A stretch of 64,000 nucleotides of DNA from Denticeps clupeoides (GCF_900700375.1 NC_041711.1:23572061-23636060); one strand, 5' to 3'. Positions 1-12,430 are shown, counted from the first letter of the stretch. Numbers and translations: made by a program. The notes: generated from the sequence alone by a model not told the origin.

Positions 1-253
1 CCTTTTTACACCAAACACAGAGGAAGCTGTTAGAGCTGGCAGATGTTGCCGTAGTCGGGTGGTTTTCTTGAGAACTTGGACTGAGTCACTTTTTCGGCTG
101 TGCCACCTCAGCGTATTTTCTAACAAGAAACATGAGTCCTGAGACCTGTGGTTTTATTAATTAATATTAAAAAAAATGTTTTCTTTTGAAATAAATAAAT
201 AAAACCGCCTGTACCAGAGCCGTCTGTAATGAATGAATCATGATTTAACGACC

Positions 254-495
254 TTGGGGCAGTGGTGGCCTAGCGGTTAAGGAAGCGGCCCTGTAATCAG
301 AAGGTTGCGGGTTCGAATCCCGATCTGCCAAGGTGCCACTGAGCAAAGCCCCGTCCCCACACACTGCTCCCCGGGCGCCTGTCATGGCTGCCCGCTGCTC
401 ACTCAGGGTGATGGGTTAAATGCAGAGGACAAATTTCACTGTGTGCACTGTGTGCTGTGCTGCTCTGTATCACATGTGACACTTCACTTATTTCT
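254..495 (+). mobile_element. SINE family A, full length
   Basis: tRNA-derived head with box A-like TGGCCTAGCGGTTAAGG and box B GGGTTCGAATCCC, then AGGTGCCACTGAGC, GGGTGATGGGTTAAATGC, and a tail ATCACATGTGACACTTCAC. It ends about 30 bp before the acceptor of the first vldlr exon in the window. Confidence 0.9.
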
Positions 496-525
496 GAATT
501 GGCTCCGTGTTGCCGCCCTTTGCAG

Positions 526-3500
526 ACACGCGGACGTGTCGCGTGAACGAGTTCAGCTGTGGCGCCAGGTCATCTCAGTGCATCCCTGTTTTCTGGAAGT
601 GTGATGGAGAGAAGGACTGCGATAACGGGGAGGACGAGACAAACTGTGGTAGGTTCGCCCGCTCCCTCGGTCGCGAAATGGAACTGGGCGTTTGCAGACA
701 CGTTCTGAAATTGGCCCATGCAAGTCGGTCATGTCATTGCGTGACATCGCGAGATGTAGCGTTTTCAGAATGGGTAAAATGTTCAATCTTCTGTGAAGTC
801 AACATCACATGCGCTCCTCTGGAGTTCACGTGCGCCAGCGGCCGCTGCGTCTCCAGCAACTTCGTCTGCAACGGCGAAGACGATTGCGGCGACGGCAGCG
901 ACGAGCAGGGCTGCCCGCCCTCCTCCTGCGGCCCCAGCGAGTTCCAGTGTGGGAATTCCAGCTGCATCCCGGCCAGCTGGGTTTGTGACGATGACGTCGA
1001 CTGCCAGGACCAATCAGACGAGTTGCCCCAGCGCTGTGGCCGACACCCCACGCCTCCAGCTAAGTGCTCGTCCAGCGACATGCAGTGCAGTTCGGGAGAG
1101 TGCATCCACCGCAAGTGGCGCTGTGACGGGGACACAGACTGTAAAGATGGTAGCGATGAGAAGAACTGCCGTGAGTCCTCTGCTCTTTTTGGAAGATCTG
1201 ACATTTATCTTTTTTATTTCATCATATTTATGTATTCCTTTTATTTGATGTTCTTCAGCTGCACGGACCTGCAGACCAGATCAGTTCAAGTGTGATTATG
1301 GTATCTGTATCCATGGCAGCCGGCAGTGCAATGGCGTCCGTGACTGTGCGGATGGCACCGATGAACTCAACTGCAAAAACTGTGAGTGATCTGTCAGGTT
1401 TAATGCCATGTCAAAGGTCAAAAGGTGTACTGTGAGCCTTGTGTAGCTGGCATCGGTGTGCACAGCTAGTGATTGACACGTCTGACTGTCCGCAAACAGA
1501 GGCGCGCTGACAGCTTAACCTCTGAACTCTACCTCCGCAGTGACCCAGTGTAACGGCCCCGACCGCTTCAAGTGTCGAAGCGGAGAGTGCATCGACATCA
1601 GCAAGGTATGCAACAAGGCGCGAGACTGTCCGGACTGGAGTGATGAGCCAATCAAGGAGTGCAGTGAGTAGCCGGTCCGCCTCTTCTGAATGTCTTTGAT
1701 GTGAAACCTTCACCTGACTTCCCCTCTGTAAAGTGCTCACATTTGTTGAGCTGTTAATTATTCTTTCAAATCCAATAACGATCCATGAGTGGATGGACAT
1801 TACTCAAACATGTTTTTATACATAATACATATTACATTGAGGAGAATGAGGAGCATTGCCTTCTCTTGAAATCACGTGATCAAAATCCTTGTGTTCCGTA
1901 CCTAAAATGATTTTGCCATTACACTAGTAATTCCTACAATTTATTTGTCGTATTATAACATTTTGTTATCGGAAGTGTGTTTGTCTGGTACTCTTTATTC
2001 GTGCTATAAATGAAATATTCTGTGCAGATTTTAATGAGTGCCTGTTGAACAATGGTGGCTGCTCCCATATCTGCCGAGACCTGGTGATTGGTTACGAGTG
2101 TGACTGCACTCCGGGACTGCAGTTGATTGATCGCAAGACCTGTGGGGGTGTGTAGCCAAAGATCATTTATTTCCATTTTGTTTTATTTGTCTGTAGATGT
2201 TGTAAAAACCTCACTTTTAGCTGTGACCCTTTCTGTGTGTTAAGATGAATCCATGCCGCTTCAGGAATGGCCTTCAGAAATGTTTTCACCTGTGGCTAGC
2301 CTGGAATTGTGGAGTTAGTGTGTTGCGTCTGAAATCCTATTGGCTCCACAGACATAAATGAGTGCCTGAACCCTGGCATCTGCAGCCAGATCTGCATCAA
2401 CCTGAAGGGAGGCTACAAGTGCGAATGTCACAGTGGCTACCAGATGGACCCCACCACTGGAGTGTGTAAAGCAGTCGGTGAGTAGGTTTTTCTTTTTTTT
2501 TCTTACATGTAAGTAGACATTCTAACAATTATAAATACCTAATTACAGAGCAGATAATGACTAGTGTCCGCATTTTGTCATGTGGAACCTGACGTCACTA
2601 TTGTCTGACTGCACAGTGCATTATGATAAATCGTTTTCTAATAAATCTCCATTTTCAGCAGAATTAATCCTGGGCATGTCCTCCAGAGGGCATGTGTGAG
2701 TCGAGGACAGAATTCACACAGATTTTAGATGGTGATGCATTGGTGTGTTATCATAATGAATGCAATGAATCAAAAGCGCATTGATCCAGAAGTCCAGCTG
2801 CTAGATTTGATTGAAGCAACTGAAGCAACTGTCTCCATTCTTGCTTAGTCTGCAAATAATCATGTTGTTAGGAAGATAGGACCCTGTGGCATTTGACTGG
2901 GTGTTGTGGGTATTTTAACTTGTCATGTTCATTTGTATAAACTGTTTTTGGATTATGGAGATGCAGAATATAATTGTAGGAATTACCCATTGACTTGTTT
3001 TCAGGAAAGGAGCCCTGTCTGATTTTCACAAACCGCAGGGACATACGTAAGCTGGGGTTGGAGAGACGTGAGTACACCCAGATTGTGGAGCAACTGCGGA
3101 ACACTGTAGCCCTGGATGCAGACTTTACCCAGCAGAGAATCTTTTGGGCTGATCTGGGTCAGAAAGCAATCTTCAGGTGATTTTTCACTTATATCTGATG
3201 AATTGTCTAAAGTACATTTAGGTGCGCATATAGGTGCAATTTATGTACATGAAGTACATATAATCTTTTTTCTCTTTTTCCTTCTGCTTTTAGTACTTTG
3301 CTTGATAAGAGGGAGGGTGTGTCCAGTCACACCCGTGTGATTGACAACGTCCAGATGCCTGTGGGCATAGCTGTAGACTGGATTTATAAAAATATCTACT
3401 GGTCAGACCTTGGCAGCAAAACCATAGCAGTGGCAAACTTCAATGGCACCAAGAAGAAGGTTCTATTTGATGGCGGGTTGAAGGAGCCGGCATCAGTCGC

Positions 3501-4435
3501 TGTGGACCCACTCTCAGGGTAACATGAAATTCCATGGGAGGAATAGAAAAGGCTTCTGATACCATACGTTTAATAATGAGTTAAGTAAATTGTTCAATAT
3601 AGGTTCTTGTATTGGTCTGACTGGGGTGAGCCAGCCAAGATCGAGAAGTCTGGAATGAATGGAGTTGACAGGCAAGTTTTGGTTGAGACTGATATTCAGT
3701 GGCCCAATGGAATCACTTTAGGTAAGGTCATTTAAGGTTAATACAAAAAGCCTTTCTTTAATTTATGCCATTTCAATATTTCACCAAGCTGCTATTTTAA
3801 ACAGATCTTATCAAGAGCAGACTTTACTGGGTGGACTCCAAACTGCACATGCTCTGTAGTGTGGACCTGAATGGCGACAACCGCAGGAAAGTTCTTCAGT
3901 CTCACAGTTACCTGGCCCACCCATTCGCTCTTACCGTTTTTGAGGTAAACAGGAAGTCCTAACTTCACTCCCCTGTTTGACTACTTGTCCTGTTTGACCA
4001 CTTTTAAATGGATTTGTAACACTTTACAGGATCGGGTGTTTTGGACTGATGGGGAAAATGAAGCCATTTATGGAGCAAATAAATTCACGGGTTCTGACGT
4101 CACGGTCTTGGCCAGTAATCTGAATGACCCTCAGGACATCATTGTTTATCACGAGCTGATTCAGCTCTCAGGTGTGTGACTGAAATGCGTGGAAACTGAT
4201 CCTCTACCTTATTCACAGGTTTGATCTTGACTTAGAAAAACAGAGGCAGATCTGTCTACTTATGCAGCATAACAGGGTTGAGCAGAAAGGAAATTTGACT
4301 TAGACAAAGGAAACAGAATGCAAAGTTACACTGGAAATTTAAGTGTGCAACAAGGCACAAGATGTTAATTTTGAAATGAATATTGCCTGTTCATATCAGA
4401 TTTGATGTGTGTGTGTGCGCATGTGCGTGTGTGAG

Positions 4436-4523
<88 letters not shown>

Positions 4524-6663
4524 ATATATGTATATATATGTATAATATAGTTTTCCATTTAAAAATGTGCTATGTGGTTTCAAGAGCAAAATATACTGAA
4601 AGTAAAAATTTATTACACATTTGTTGCTTCAGATACAAATATTAAATCAATATTAAGTACTTGTGTGTAGTAATAAGTAATTCAGTTCGAAAGTGAAGTG
4701 ATTGTCACTGTTATACCCTGAGCACACGGTGCACACAACAAGATGTGTCCTCTGCTTTTAACCATCACCCTCTGTGAGCGAGCTGTGTGCAGGCTGTGAC
4801 AGTGAGCGTACCCTCATGTCCTTCTGCAGTTTGGATTGCAGTTTGTCCTTCTGCAATCCTCTGTGTTTCTCTTTCTGCAGGAACAGACTGGTGTAATGAG
4901 AAGGTGAAGAATGGAGGCTGCTCCTACCTGTGCCTCCCTGCCCCGCAAATCAACAAACACTCTCCAAAATACACCTGTGCCTGCCCTGATGGGTGGAGCT
5001 TGGACTCCGATGGTCATCAGTGTACAAAAGGTGAGATAGGGCAGCACGGTGCAGGGAATACATTTACAGCATGTGGCAGACGGCCTTATCCAGAGCGACT
5101 TACAAACAGTAGTTACGGGGACGGTGTGAGCAGCAGATGCGATTCTGCTGTTGCTTTCATCTCTTACTGCAGTGGTCACTGCTGCAGAGGATGATGGGAA
5201 AGTGCAAACACACCCCACTCAGCCTCAAGGTAATGAAGCTCGATGCAGCTGTTTTCATCTGGTATCACTCTTAAAAGTTTGGTGTTACTACTGCTTTACT
5301 AATAAGAAATCAATGATTTCTGGTCAAGCCATTGAATTGTTGACAATATTATGAGTTAATATGCTGAACACTCTGCTAGGGAATGCTTTTGATTTAAGTT
5401 CATCTCTAATAATGCTGTTGTGTTTGTAGAATGAATTTAAAAATATGGGCCAGTTATGTTTCACAAGGAACAACAAATTTGTTCTACCAGGTTCCCTTTT
5501 ATGCATGGTACATCACCCATGATGAATATTTGGCTAACACTGCTGTTTGTAATGCTAGGTTGTACTTCCATACATAGCTATTATTTAGAAAGATTTTTTA
5601 TTTGTTTCCTGAACTTTGGCAGCAAGAATTAATTGAAATGCCCGCCTGCTTCTGACTGAGACAATATGTGTGTGATTATCATTGTGAAACACAGAAATGT
5701 GTCCTTGGCATTGAACCCATCATGATTTTTGGGAGCAGTGCCCTTGCTCAAGGGTGGCACAGTGGCACCTCGGAGGTTCAGGATTTGAACCCACAACCTT
5801 CCAATTATGAGTCTGCTTCCTTACCCACTAGGCCACCACTGTATCAATCTTTCTTAACTTATTTGCATAACCGGCCATCTGCTTTTGGTATTTTGGATAT
5901 TATTTAAATCTGATATTAATTAAACCTGTATTGAGCATGATTCAGCCTTAATAATTTAAGTACTTAATCATTCTGTAATTAATTTGTTTCAAAAAGTTCA
6001 ATCGAAAATTGTTTTGGACTTCTAATGCAGTGAAAATATTTTTTTTTCGTTTAGAGGGGAATGTCAGCACATCCATACACAGGGTCTCTTCTACTGCCAA
6101 AGGTTCAGCTGCAGCCTGGACTATTCTCCCCATCTGTAAGTACAAGTCCAGTTCCTCTGACTGTGGCATTTTGCTGATGTTTTTGACCTCAAATCTCTCA
6201 ATCTAAAGCCTTTGTGTGGTTTAACGCTAATCAGTCATAATAATTTTTGTTCTCATTGGTTAGTGCTACTGGCTATGGCAGCAGCTGGAGGCTACCTCAC
6301 CTGGAGAAACTGGCAACTAAAGAACAAGAAGAGCATGAATTTTGACAATCCTGTCTACCTGAAAACCACAGAGGAGGACCTCAACATCGACATCAGCCGA
6401 CATGCATCCGTGGGGCACACATACCCAGCAGTGAGTTGACTCGAGTTGTCTGGAATTCTGCTCTAAAAGTGGGGTTTGGACTATATTTTAGAATAAATTA
6501 TGAATTTATATTAAATATCCTAATTAGGTGCCATGCCATATAGCACTGATGGGGGATGCACATGAATGCATGCACGCATGGCTATCAAAGTACTGAATCG
6601 TTTTTTGCTTTGTTTTACTTTACCCAGATATCTGTGGTGAGCACAGATGACGACCTGTCATAA
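526..6663 (+). CDS. vldlr: Very low density lipoprotein receptor, 3' two-thirds
   Basis: Single-pass endocytic receptor for apoE lipoproteins and reelin. The upstream exons (signal peptide, class A repeats 1-2) lie outside the window. Exons read from splice sites: 526-648 (LA3), 799-1170 (LA4-6 in one exon), 1259-1381 (LA7), 1541-1663 (LA8), 2028-2147 and 2352-2477 (two EGF modules), 3005-3176, 3294-3518, 3603-3721, 3805-3944 and 4030-4171 (YWTD beta-propeller), 4881-5030 (third EGF), 5173-5229 and 6055-6135 (short O-sugar/juxtamembrane part), 6264-6430 (membrane segment and tail) and 6628-6663. All exon phases join without a break. The LA repeats keep the CDGxxDCxDGSDE calcium cage. The tail has FDNPVY, the internalisation and Dab1-binding motif, and ends VVSTDDDLS as in VLDLR rather than LDLR or LRP8. 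The two short exons before the membrane segment replace the longer human O-glycosylated region. SINEs sit in several introns. Confidence 0.96.
4414..4545. repeat. (TG)n/(TA)n compound microsatellite
   Basis: Alternating TG and TA runs in a vldlr intron. They produce spurious open frames on both strands. Confidence 0.97.
4691..4782 (-). mobile_element. SINE family A, 3' fragment
   Basis: Reverse complement carries the family A 3' half (AGAGGACACATCTTG, then CGGTGTGCTCAGG). The head is missing. Confidence 0.6.
5056..5135 (-). mobile_element. SINE family B, 3' fragment
   Basis: Reverse complement has TAAGTCGCTCTGGATAAGG and GTAAATGTATT. It begins about 25 bp after the donor of the third-EGF exon of vldlr and ends close to the next small exon. 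Confidence 0.65.
5672..5842 (-). mobile_element. SINE family A, diverged
   Basis: Reverse complement begins CAGTGGTGGCCTAGTGGG, with box B GTGGGTTCAAATCC and the GAGGTGCCACTG block. It is shortened in the middle compared with the copy at 40144. Confidence 0.75.
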
Positions 6664-7405
6664 CACACCCTCTTTTGGCCCCATATGTTCACTCAATGCC
6701 AGGTACTGTTGCTCCAGCAAAGCTACAACCAGATGCCTTCTGCCCCTCTGGGCTGTTGGGGTTGTTTTTGTTCTGTGTTTCGGGGGGGAGGGTCACATGA
6801 ACAATTCTAATCACACAATAGTGTGTCCAAAGGAATAACCCCACCTTCATTTCCCTTCAAACCCCTCCTGGAAGAAAGTCCCTTCTGTTTGGAGAGCCAG
6901 CATCTCCGTGACATAACGCCAGCACCCTGCCGGTGGCCTGAGCCAGTCTGTCTGCAGTTCTGCACAAGCGTGTGAGAATATTTAATGGAATGCATATTTT
7001 AGGCGGCCGTGTCTTGATGTAAGTTTTTCCTTTCTCTTGAGCGTTACCTCTGGAAGAGTCTAATTCTCTGGCTTTCTGTATATGTTTGTGCTGGGGAAGG
7101 CAAGAGCTGTGAAGCTGTTTATTTAAAACACTGTACATACGTCCCTCAACATTATCAGGACTCTGAAGCACTTTGATCAAATGTTCCTCTGTAAATAAGA
7201 TTGTATACATTTGACTGAATCAATTTTGCTATTGTGGGGCATAGTACCAGAATAGAGAAATGTATTTAAAAAAAATGTTGAAATATTTTGTATGTTTGTG
7301 TGCTGTTATCTGTGTCCTTTTATAGCATTGTACAGGGGAACAAACACTCTGTATTGTGAAGGGGGAAAACATTTGCAAACAATTAAACAAGAAATTGAGA
7401 CTTGA
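6664..7405 (+). other. vldlr: vldlr 3' untranslated region
   Basis: Non-coding sequence follows the TAA at 6661-6663. An ATTAAA hexamer at 7382-7387 is the best poly(A) signal seen, so the end near 7405 is inferred. No competing reading frame was recognised. Confidence 0.6.
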
Positions 7406-8028
7406 CATTTTTACTTGAATTTAGAGGGTTTTTTAAGTAGCTATTCCTGTCTGTTGAGTAATGACGAGGCACATTGTGTTGCCTTCACCAAAGACCATCA
7501 CAATTCTGCTTGCTTCTGTTTGACAGTCCCAGATGTGTGTTAATTGACAGATATACGCAGCATTTTTCTTGATCACAAAAAAAAATTCTATACATTAATG
7601 TGAGACACATACTGGGCCAGAAAAGAAGTGGTACAGGTGAGTGAGTGCACCAGTTTTTCAGGTACAATTTAATGCAACTTCACCGTTCAATTTTTCTAGA
7701 AAATCTGAACAGTGTTCTTTTTATTTAAGGACCAGTCCTGCCCAGAATAACTAATTGTAAAGCATTAATAACCATTGACCTTATTTTAAGTTAGTCTTCA
7801 CTTAAAAATTAGAGAGAGAATTAATGAATTCTAAACATTGCATGATTTTTAAACCACATGTACACCATAGAAATAATAAAACTGAAAGCTTCTACTGTAT
7901 AAAATGTTTCTATGTAATTTTTTTTTTTTTTTAAACCATATGCTTTTTAAAAAAAAATAAGATGTTTCAAAGCTGATATGAGTTTACATACATAAGCATT
8001 GGTCTTAAGGAGAAATTGTCAGCAACGG
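7406..8028. other. vldlr-kcnv2 intergenic spacer
   Basis: AT-rich sequence with a poly(T) run near 7920-7932. No gene or recognisable repeat was seen. It lies between the inferred vldlr poly(A) site and the kcnv2 proximal promoter. Confidence 0.5.
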
Positions 8029-8230
8029 AAGATGGGGCGGAGACTCTGTGATGGAGAAGGGATAATGATATTTAAACCGCTAAGCGCTCGGCTCCCCTGT
8101 CAGCAACATTAGCTGGTCAGTATTGTGTCCAGCTCTGTCCTGCACTGTGATTCAGGGGGATTAGGCAACGTGATGCTGACGTGCCGACAGTATCCAGTGC
8201 AACTGGTGATCCGAGCAAAGGAGCTGCAAC
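8029..8230 (+). promoter_or_regulatory. kcnv2: kcnv2 proximal promoter and 5'UTR
   Basis: Upstream of the ATG at 8231 there is a GC-box-like GGGGCGGAG near 8034, a TATA-like TATTTAAA at 8069-8076, and GGATTAG at 8158-8164, the reverse complement of CTAATCC, which is the consensus site of the photoreceptor factor CRX/OTX. The transcription start is not known; it would be expected about 30 bp after the TATA-like box, which would place GGATTAG in the 5'UTR. The motifs are seen directly and their use is inferred. Confidence 0.4.
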
Positions 8231-10485
8231 ATGTTCAAGCTGAAGAGCAGAAGACAAAGCCTCTTCCCCAACTACAAACTTGGGGGGCCAGGTCCCACCG
8301 CTAAGGACCCAGAGGAAGATGAGTTGCCGTTGGCTCAGTGCTGGGTAAAACCATGGAACTCCATGCAAGAACTCAGTCGGGACATTTATGACATCTATGC
8401 TGAGTATGATGATGAGGATGATGACAAACTGTTGTCCACTCCAATGAGACAAGGCTCTCCTACTAAGAATTACATGCTCAACATCAATGTCGGTGGGAAG
8501 GTCTACCAAATCTCATACAGGGTTGCTGCAAAGTACCCAAAAACCCGAATTGGTAGACTGGCCACATACACGGACCACAGCAGGAAACTGGACCTGTGTG
8601 ATGACTACACAGTCCAAAACAACGAGTTCTTCTTTGACAGGGATCCTGATATTTTCCACAACATTTTTAATTTTTACCGGACTGGTGTTCTTTGGATCAA
8701 GGATGAGTTGTGTCCTCGCAACTTCTTGGAGGAGATCAACTACTGGGGTGTTAGGATCAAAAACACCCACCGCTGCTGCCGCATATCATTTGAAGAGCGG
8801 CAGGATGAGTTGAACGAACAGCTGAAAGTGCAGCGTGAGCTTCAGGCAGAGGTGGAGATGGAGGAAAATGAGGAGCTCTTCCAGGACATGGCCTTTGGAT
8901 ACTCACGGCGCATTATCTGGAACCTGATGGAGAAGCCATTCTCCTCGGTCACAGCTAAGCTTATGGCCGTGGCCTCCAGCTTCTTTGTGTTGGTGTCGCT
9001 GGTGGCCATGACCCTGAACACTGTGGAGGAGATGCAGTACACCACCCCCACTGGTCAGTTGAGTGGGCGGACATATGGAGAGTACGTGGAGACCTTCTGC
9101 ATAGCATTTTTCACCATGGAATACCTGCTCCGCCTGGTCTCCACTCCAGACCTGAAGCGCTTCGGGAAGAGCATGCTGAACGCTGTGGACCTCATTGCCA
9201 TTCTGCCCCTCTACCTGCAGGTTGTCCTTGAGTACTTTGAGGATGAGGACCAAGCCAAACACAGTGACATTGAAACAGTTGGACGTGTGGGGAAGCTGGG
9301 CCAGGTGCTGAGGATCATGCGTCTGATGCGTATCTTCCGCATCCTGAAACTGGCGCGCCACTCCACTGGCCTTCGCGCCTTTGGCTTCACGCTGAGGCAG
9401 TGCTACCAGCAGGTGGGCTGCCTCTTCCTCTTCATTGCCATGGGTATCTTCACCTTCTCAGCAATGGTGTACACAGTGGAGCATGATGTTCACCAGACCA
9501 ACTTCACTAGCATCCCTCATGCCTGGTGGTGGGCAGCTGTAAGTATCCATAAGATGTGTATCCAGAAGGTCATGTAGACATGACATGTAGCTCATGTAAA
9601 TTGTATTTGACAAAATGGTGGCTTGTCTCAAAATTGTCCGCTCAACCTCAACTCCAAAAATGGTGGCCAGTAACATTTTGTCATAAAGGTGAAGAGAAAG
9701 TCATGGATAAATGTTTACTTTGCTATACTGCTGAGTTCTAGGGTAATGGGGATTGCAAATTCCTTTTTACCCAGGGGAGCTGGTTAGTCATTCAAGCGTG
9801 AGCAAGAGCTCACATTAGCAAATAGTGTGAAGGCCACTTCAGTGGCCCTGACCCAGCAGCGGTCGTCTGAATGCATTACACTAAATCTATAATGCTATTA
9901 AAGGCATCCTCTGTAAGAAACTTGGGCCAAGAACACAATTAGCCACATTGGTGTGTCCTTTGCAAAAATAATCCTGAAATGAGCGATTTGCTACTGTTCT
10001 CAATATACTTCTGCCATGTAAGAAAATTTCCATAAAATAATTAGCCAAAATAAACTCCCGATTGCGTATATATTTAAAGAGTAACTGTGTAAATGTTAAA
10101 TGTATACAGTTTAATGCCAGTACCTTATTTGAATGGGTTGAATTATGTTTGATAAAGAGAAGCATCCTAAGTCTCAAGCATATGTCTCGTAAGAGTCATA
10201 GTTTAATAAATACATTTATCCCCTCAGGTCAGCATCTCCACAGTTGGCTACGGTGACATGTTTCCAGAAACTCACCTGGGTCGATTGTTTGCCTTTGCCT
10301 GCATTTCATTTGGAATCATTCTGAACGGAATGCCCATCTCCATCCTTTACAACAAGTTCTCTGACTACTACAGCAAGCTCAAGTCCCATGAGTACACCTC
10401 CACACTGAAAGCCCGGGGGAAAGTCCGCTTTGCCAAGCGAGCAGTCAAGAAGATGGCTGTGTGCTGTGAAGATGCTATGAAGTAA
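8231..10485 (+). CDS. kcnv2: Potassium voltage-gated channel modifier subfamily V member 2 (Kv8.2)
   Basis: Electrically silent Kv subunit that co-assembles with Kv2 channels in photoreceptor inner segments. Two exons, 8231-9538 and 10228-10485, give 521 aa (human about 545). Residues 58-65 are an acidic stretch. The T1 tetramerisation domain spans about 81-180 ([10 protein letters not shown]). S1 is about 242-262, S2 285-303, S3 315-335, S4 358-378 with regularly spaced arginines ([16 protein letters not shown]), S5 392-414. The only intron separates the pore helix (AWWWAA) from the selectivity filter (TVGYGDM), as in human KCNV2. S6 has [12 protein letters not shown] in place of the PxP hinge of homotetrameric Kv channels, which fits a silent subunit. 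It lies between vldlr and pum3 as in human 9p24. Confidence 0.97.
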
Positions 10486-10860
10486 AGTATTTTGCAACAA
10501 ATGGTTTAGAAAGGATTTGGGGATTTAAATGTCCTAAAACAAGGGAGAGGAGGAGTGTGAATCAGTTTTGAACTAGGACAGTTTTTGTGGTCCGCTGAAA
10601 TGTGGCTTTGGTTAAAATAACAAATCCAAAGATAGAGCTGCTATTTATATTTAAACCTATATTTGTTTTTGTAGTGGCAATCTTAGATCTACTATAAAAA
10701 AATGTAAATATATTTTGTCAAAAAAAAATCTGTGTCTGTGCAGCCAAATACAGGTTAATATTAGAAAATGTGTCCTGGGTTTGCAGTGCTCCAGAGGAGC
10801 TGATACCCATGCATCTGTGTTTGATCATGATCAATAAATATTGACTATATTGCATTCACA
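10486..10860 (+). other. kcnv2: kcnv2 3' untranslated region
   Basis: AT-rich sequence after the TAA. AATAAA at 10833-10838 is a canonical poly(A) signal, so cleavage near 10855 is inferred. Confidence 0.55.
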
Positions 10861-11356
10861 GAAAAATGTGGGAGGTTATGATAATACATGTTTTGATTCA
10901 GAACAAAACTGATTTCATAAATATTCCTAGAGACTAAATATTTTCCTAAATATTTCTAGATTCTTCCACTATTTTATTACTTCAGAAATACTCACTTTAT
11001 GACTTACACATGCAAGCTTGCCCTAATCCAGATCAGTCATGCATGATTAAAAATAATCAGTTCAAGAGGCAACATCTGGTTGACTAAAGCACATGTTCAA
11101 TACTTCATCCCAACGTTCCGTATGTACAGCTGTGAGGCCAGATCACCTAAAGCCGATTTATGAACATACACACGGCTGGACTAAACCAACCTTTTCAGAG
11201 GTTGGCCAGATAAAACGCAATTCACAAGACCTAATGCACTGAAATCACTAGACTGCACCAAACATGATGCCATTAATCCGCATTAAGCATCCTTCTATGG
11301 GGAACTCATCTATAGGTGTGTGGAAGGTGCCATTTGTTTCAACTGTGATGTATCTA

Positions 11357-12181
11357 CAGTGCCTCTGGAAAGTATTCATAGCACATCCCTTTTTCCACAT
11401 TTTGTTGTTCCAGCCTTATTCCAAAATGGATTTTTATCCGAATTCTATGTAACAGCCCATAATGACATGAAAAAAAAAACATGTTCATAAGTATTCACAG
11501 CGTTTGCCATGAAGTTCAAAATTGAGCTCTGGTGCATCCAGTTTCCCCTGATCATCCTTCAGATGTTTCTGCAGTTGACAGTTCATGTCAGAGCACAAAC
11601 CAAGCAAAGGAATTGTCTCGAGGCACAAATCTGGGGAAGGTTACAGAAACATTTCTGCTGCTTTCAAGTCAGCCTGCCTGGAGTTTGCCAAAAGGCACCT
11701 GAACTCTCAAACCATGAGAAACGAAATTCTCTGGTCTTTGGTATGAATGCTAAGTAAAGAAAAGAATGCCAGGCGCCACATTTGGATGAAACCAGGCAGT
11801 GGGCATCACCAGGCCAATATCATCCATATATTGAAGCATGGTGGCAGCATCATGATGTTGGGATGTTTTTCAGCTGCAGGAACTGAGAGACTAACCAGGA
11901 TAGAGGGAAAGATGGATGACTGCTGATATGTACAGAGTGCCTTTGAACTGGGGCAACAACTCAGCTTTCAGCAGAACAACGACGCAATAATGAAGCAGTG
12001 GCTTCAGGACAACTCTGTATATTTCCCACTTGTGGGACTAATAAAGGATCTTATCTTATCTTATAAATGTCCTTGAGTGGCCAGCCATTGTCATTATGAA
12101 GTGTTGTGTGTAGAATTCTGAGCTAAATTTTGAAATAAGCCTGTAACATAAAATGTGGTAAAAGTGATGCACTTTCCAGGT
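11357..12181 (+). mobile_element. Degraded Tc1-like DNA transposon with a nested retroposon tail
   Basis: The left end begins CAGTGCCTCTGGAAAGTATT after a TA dinucleotide, a Tc1-family terminus. Internal sequence resembles transposase coding DNA, for example the part around 11830-11880 corresponding to the HGGGSIMMLG region, but many stops interrupt it. The right part (AAATGTCCTTGAGTGGCCAG from 12064, then the AACATAAAATGTGG region near 12148) continues the element after an interruption at about 12017-12063. The outermost right terminal repeat is missing. Dead copy; the + orientation follows the coding remnant. Confidence 0.75.
12017..12063 (+). mobile_element. 5'-truncated retroposon tail inside the Tc1-like element
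   Basis: A short segment reading GGGACTAATAAAGGATC followed by TTATC repeats splits the Tc1-like coding remnant. An AATAAAG core with a short tandem tail is typical of the 3' end of a truncated fish LINE insertion. The family is not assigned. Confidence 0.45.
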
Positions 12182-12330
12182 AATCAGCTGTCTAAATCTC
12201 AGTGGCTTTACATGATGAATGGGGCTGTGTTTAGTAATGTTGGTTTGGTGTCACAAGCCCTCGTGGCTTCAAGTGTGAGGTAAATTATTCCTGTGACATT
12301 TCTTTCAAATGTGCTTAATTAATTCTCGCT

Positions 12331-12430
12331 GAAGTGACAGTGAAATGATTGTTATTGTGAAACACTGCAGGACAGCACACGGTGAAATGTGTCCTCCGCT
12401 TTCAACCAATGGTTCCATTGTGTGTCATTA
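12331..12430 (-). mobile_element. SINE family A, 3' fragment
   Basis: Reverse-complement match to the 3' half of the SINE at 254-495: AAACACTGCAG, then CACACGGTGAAATGTGTCCT. The tRNA-like head is absent, so this is a 5'-truncated copy. Confidence 0.7.

Noticed and set aside
254-330. Possible tRNA gene
   Set aside because: Box A- and B-like sequences are present, but they belong to the head of a SINE that continues into the family body and recurs elsewhere. No complete acceptor stem was seen.
4365-4645. Open frames rich in V-C or H-T on both strands
   Set aside because: They come from the TG/TA microsatellite.
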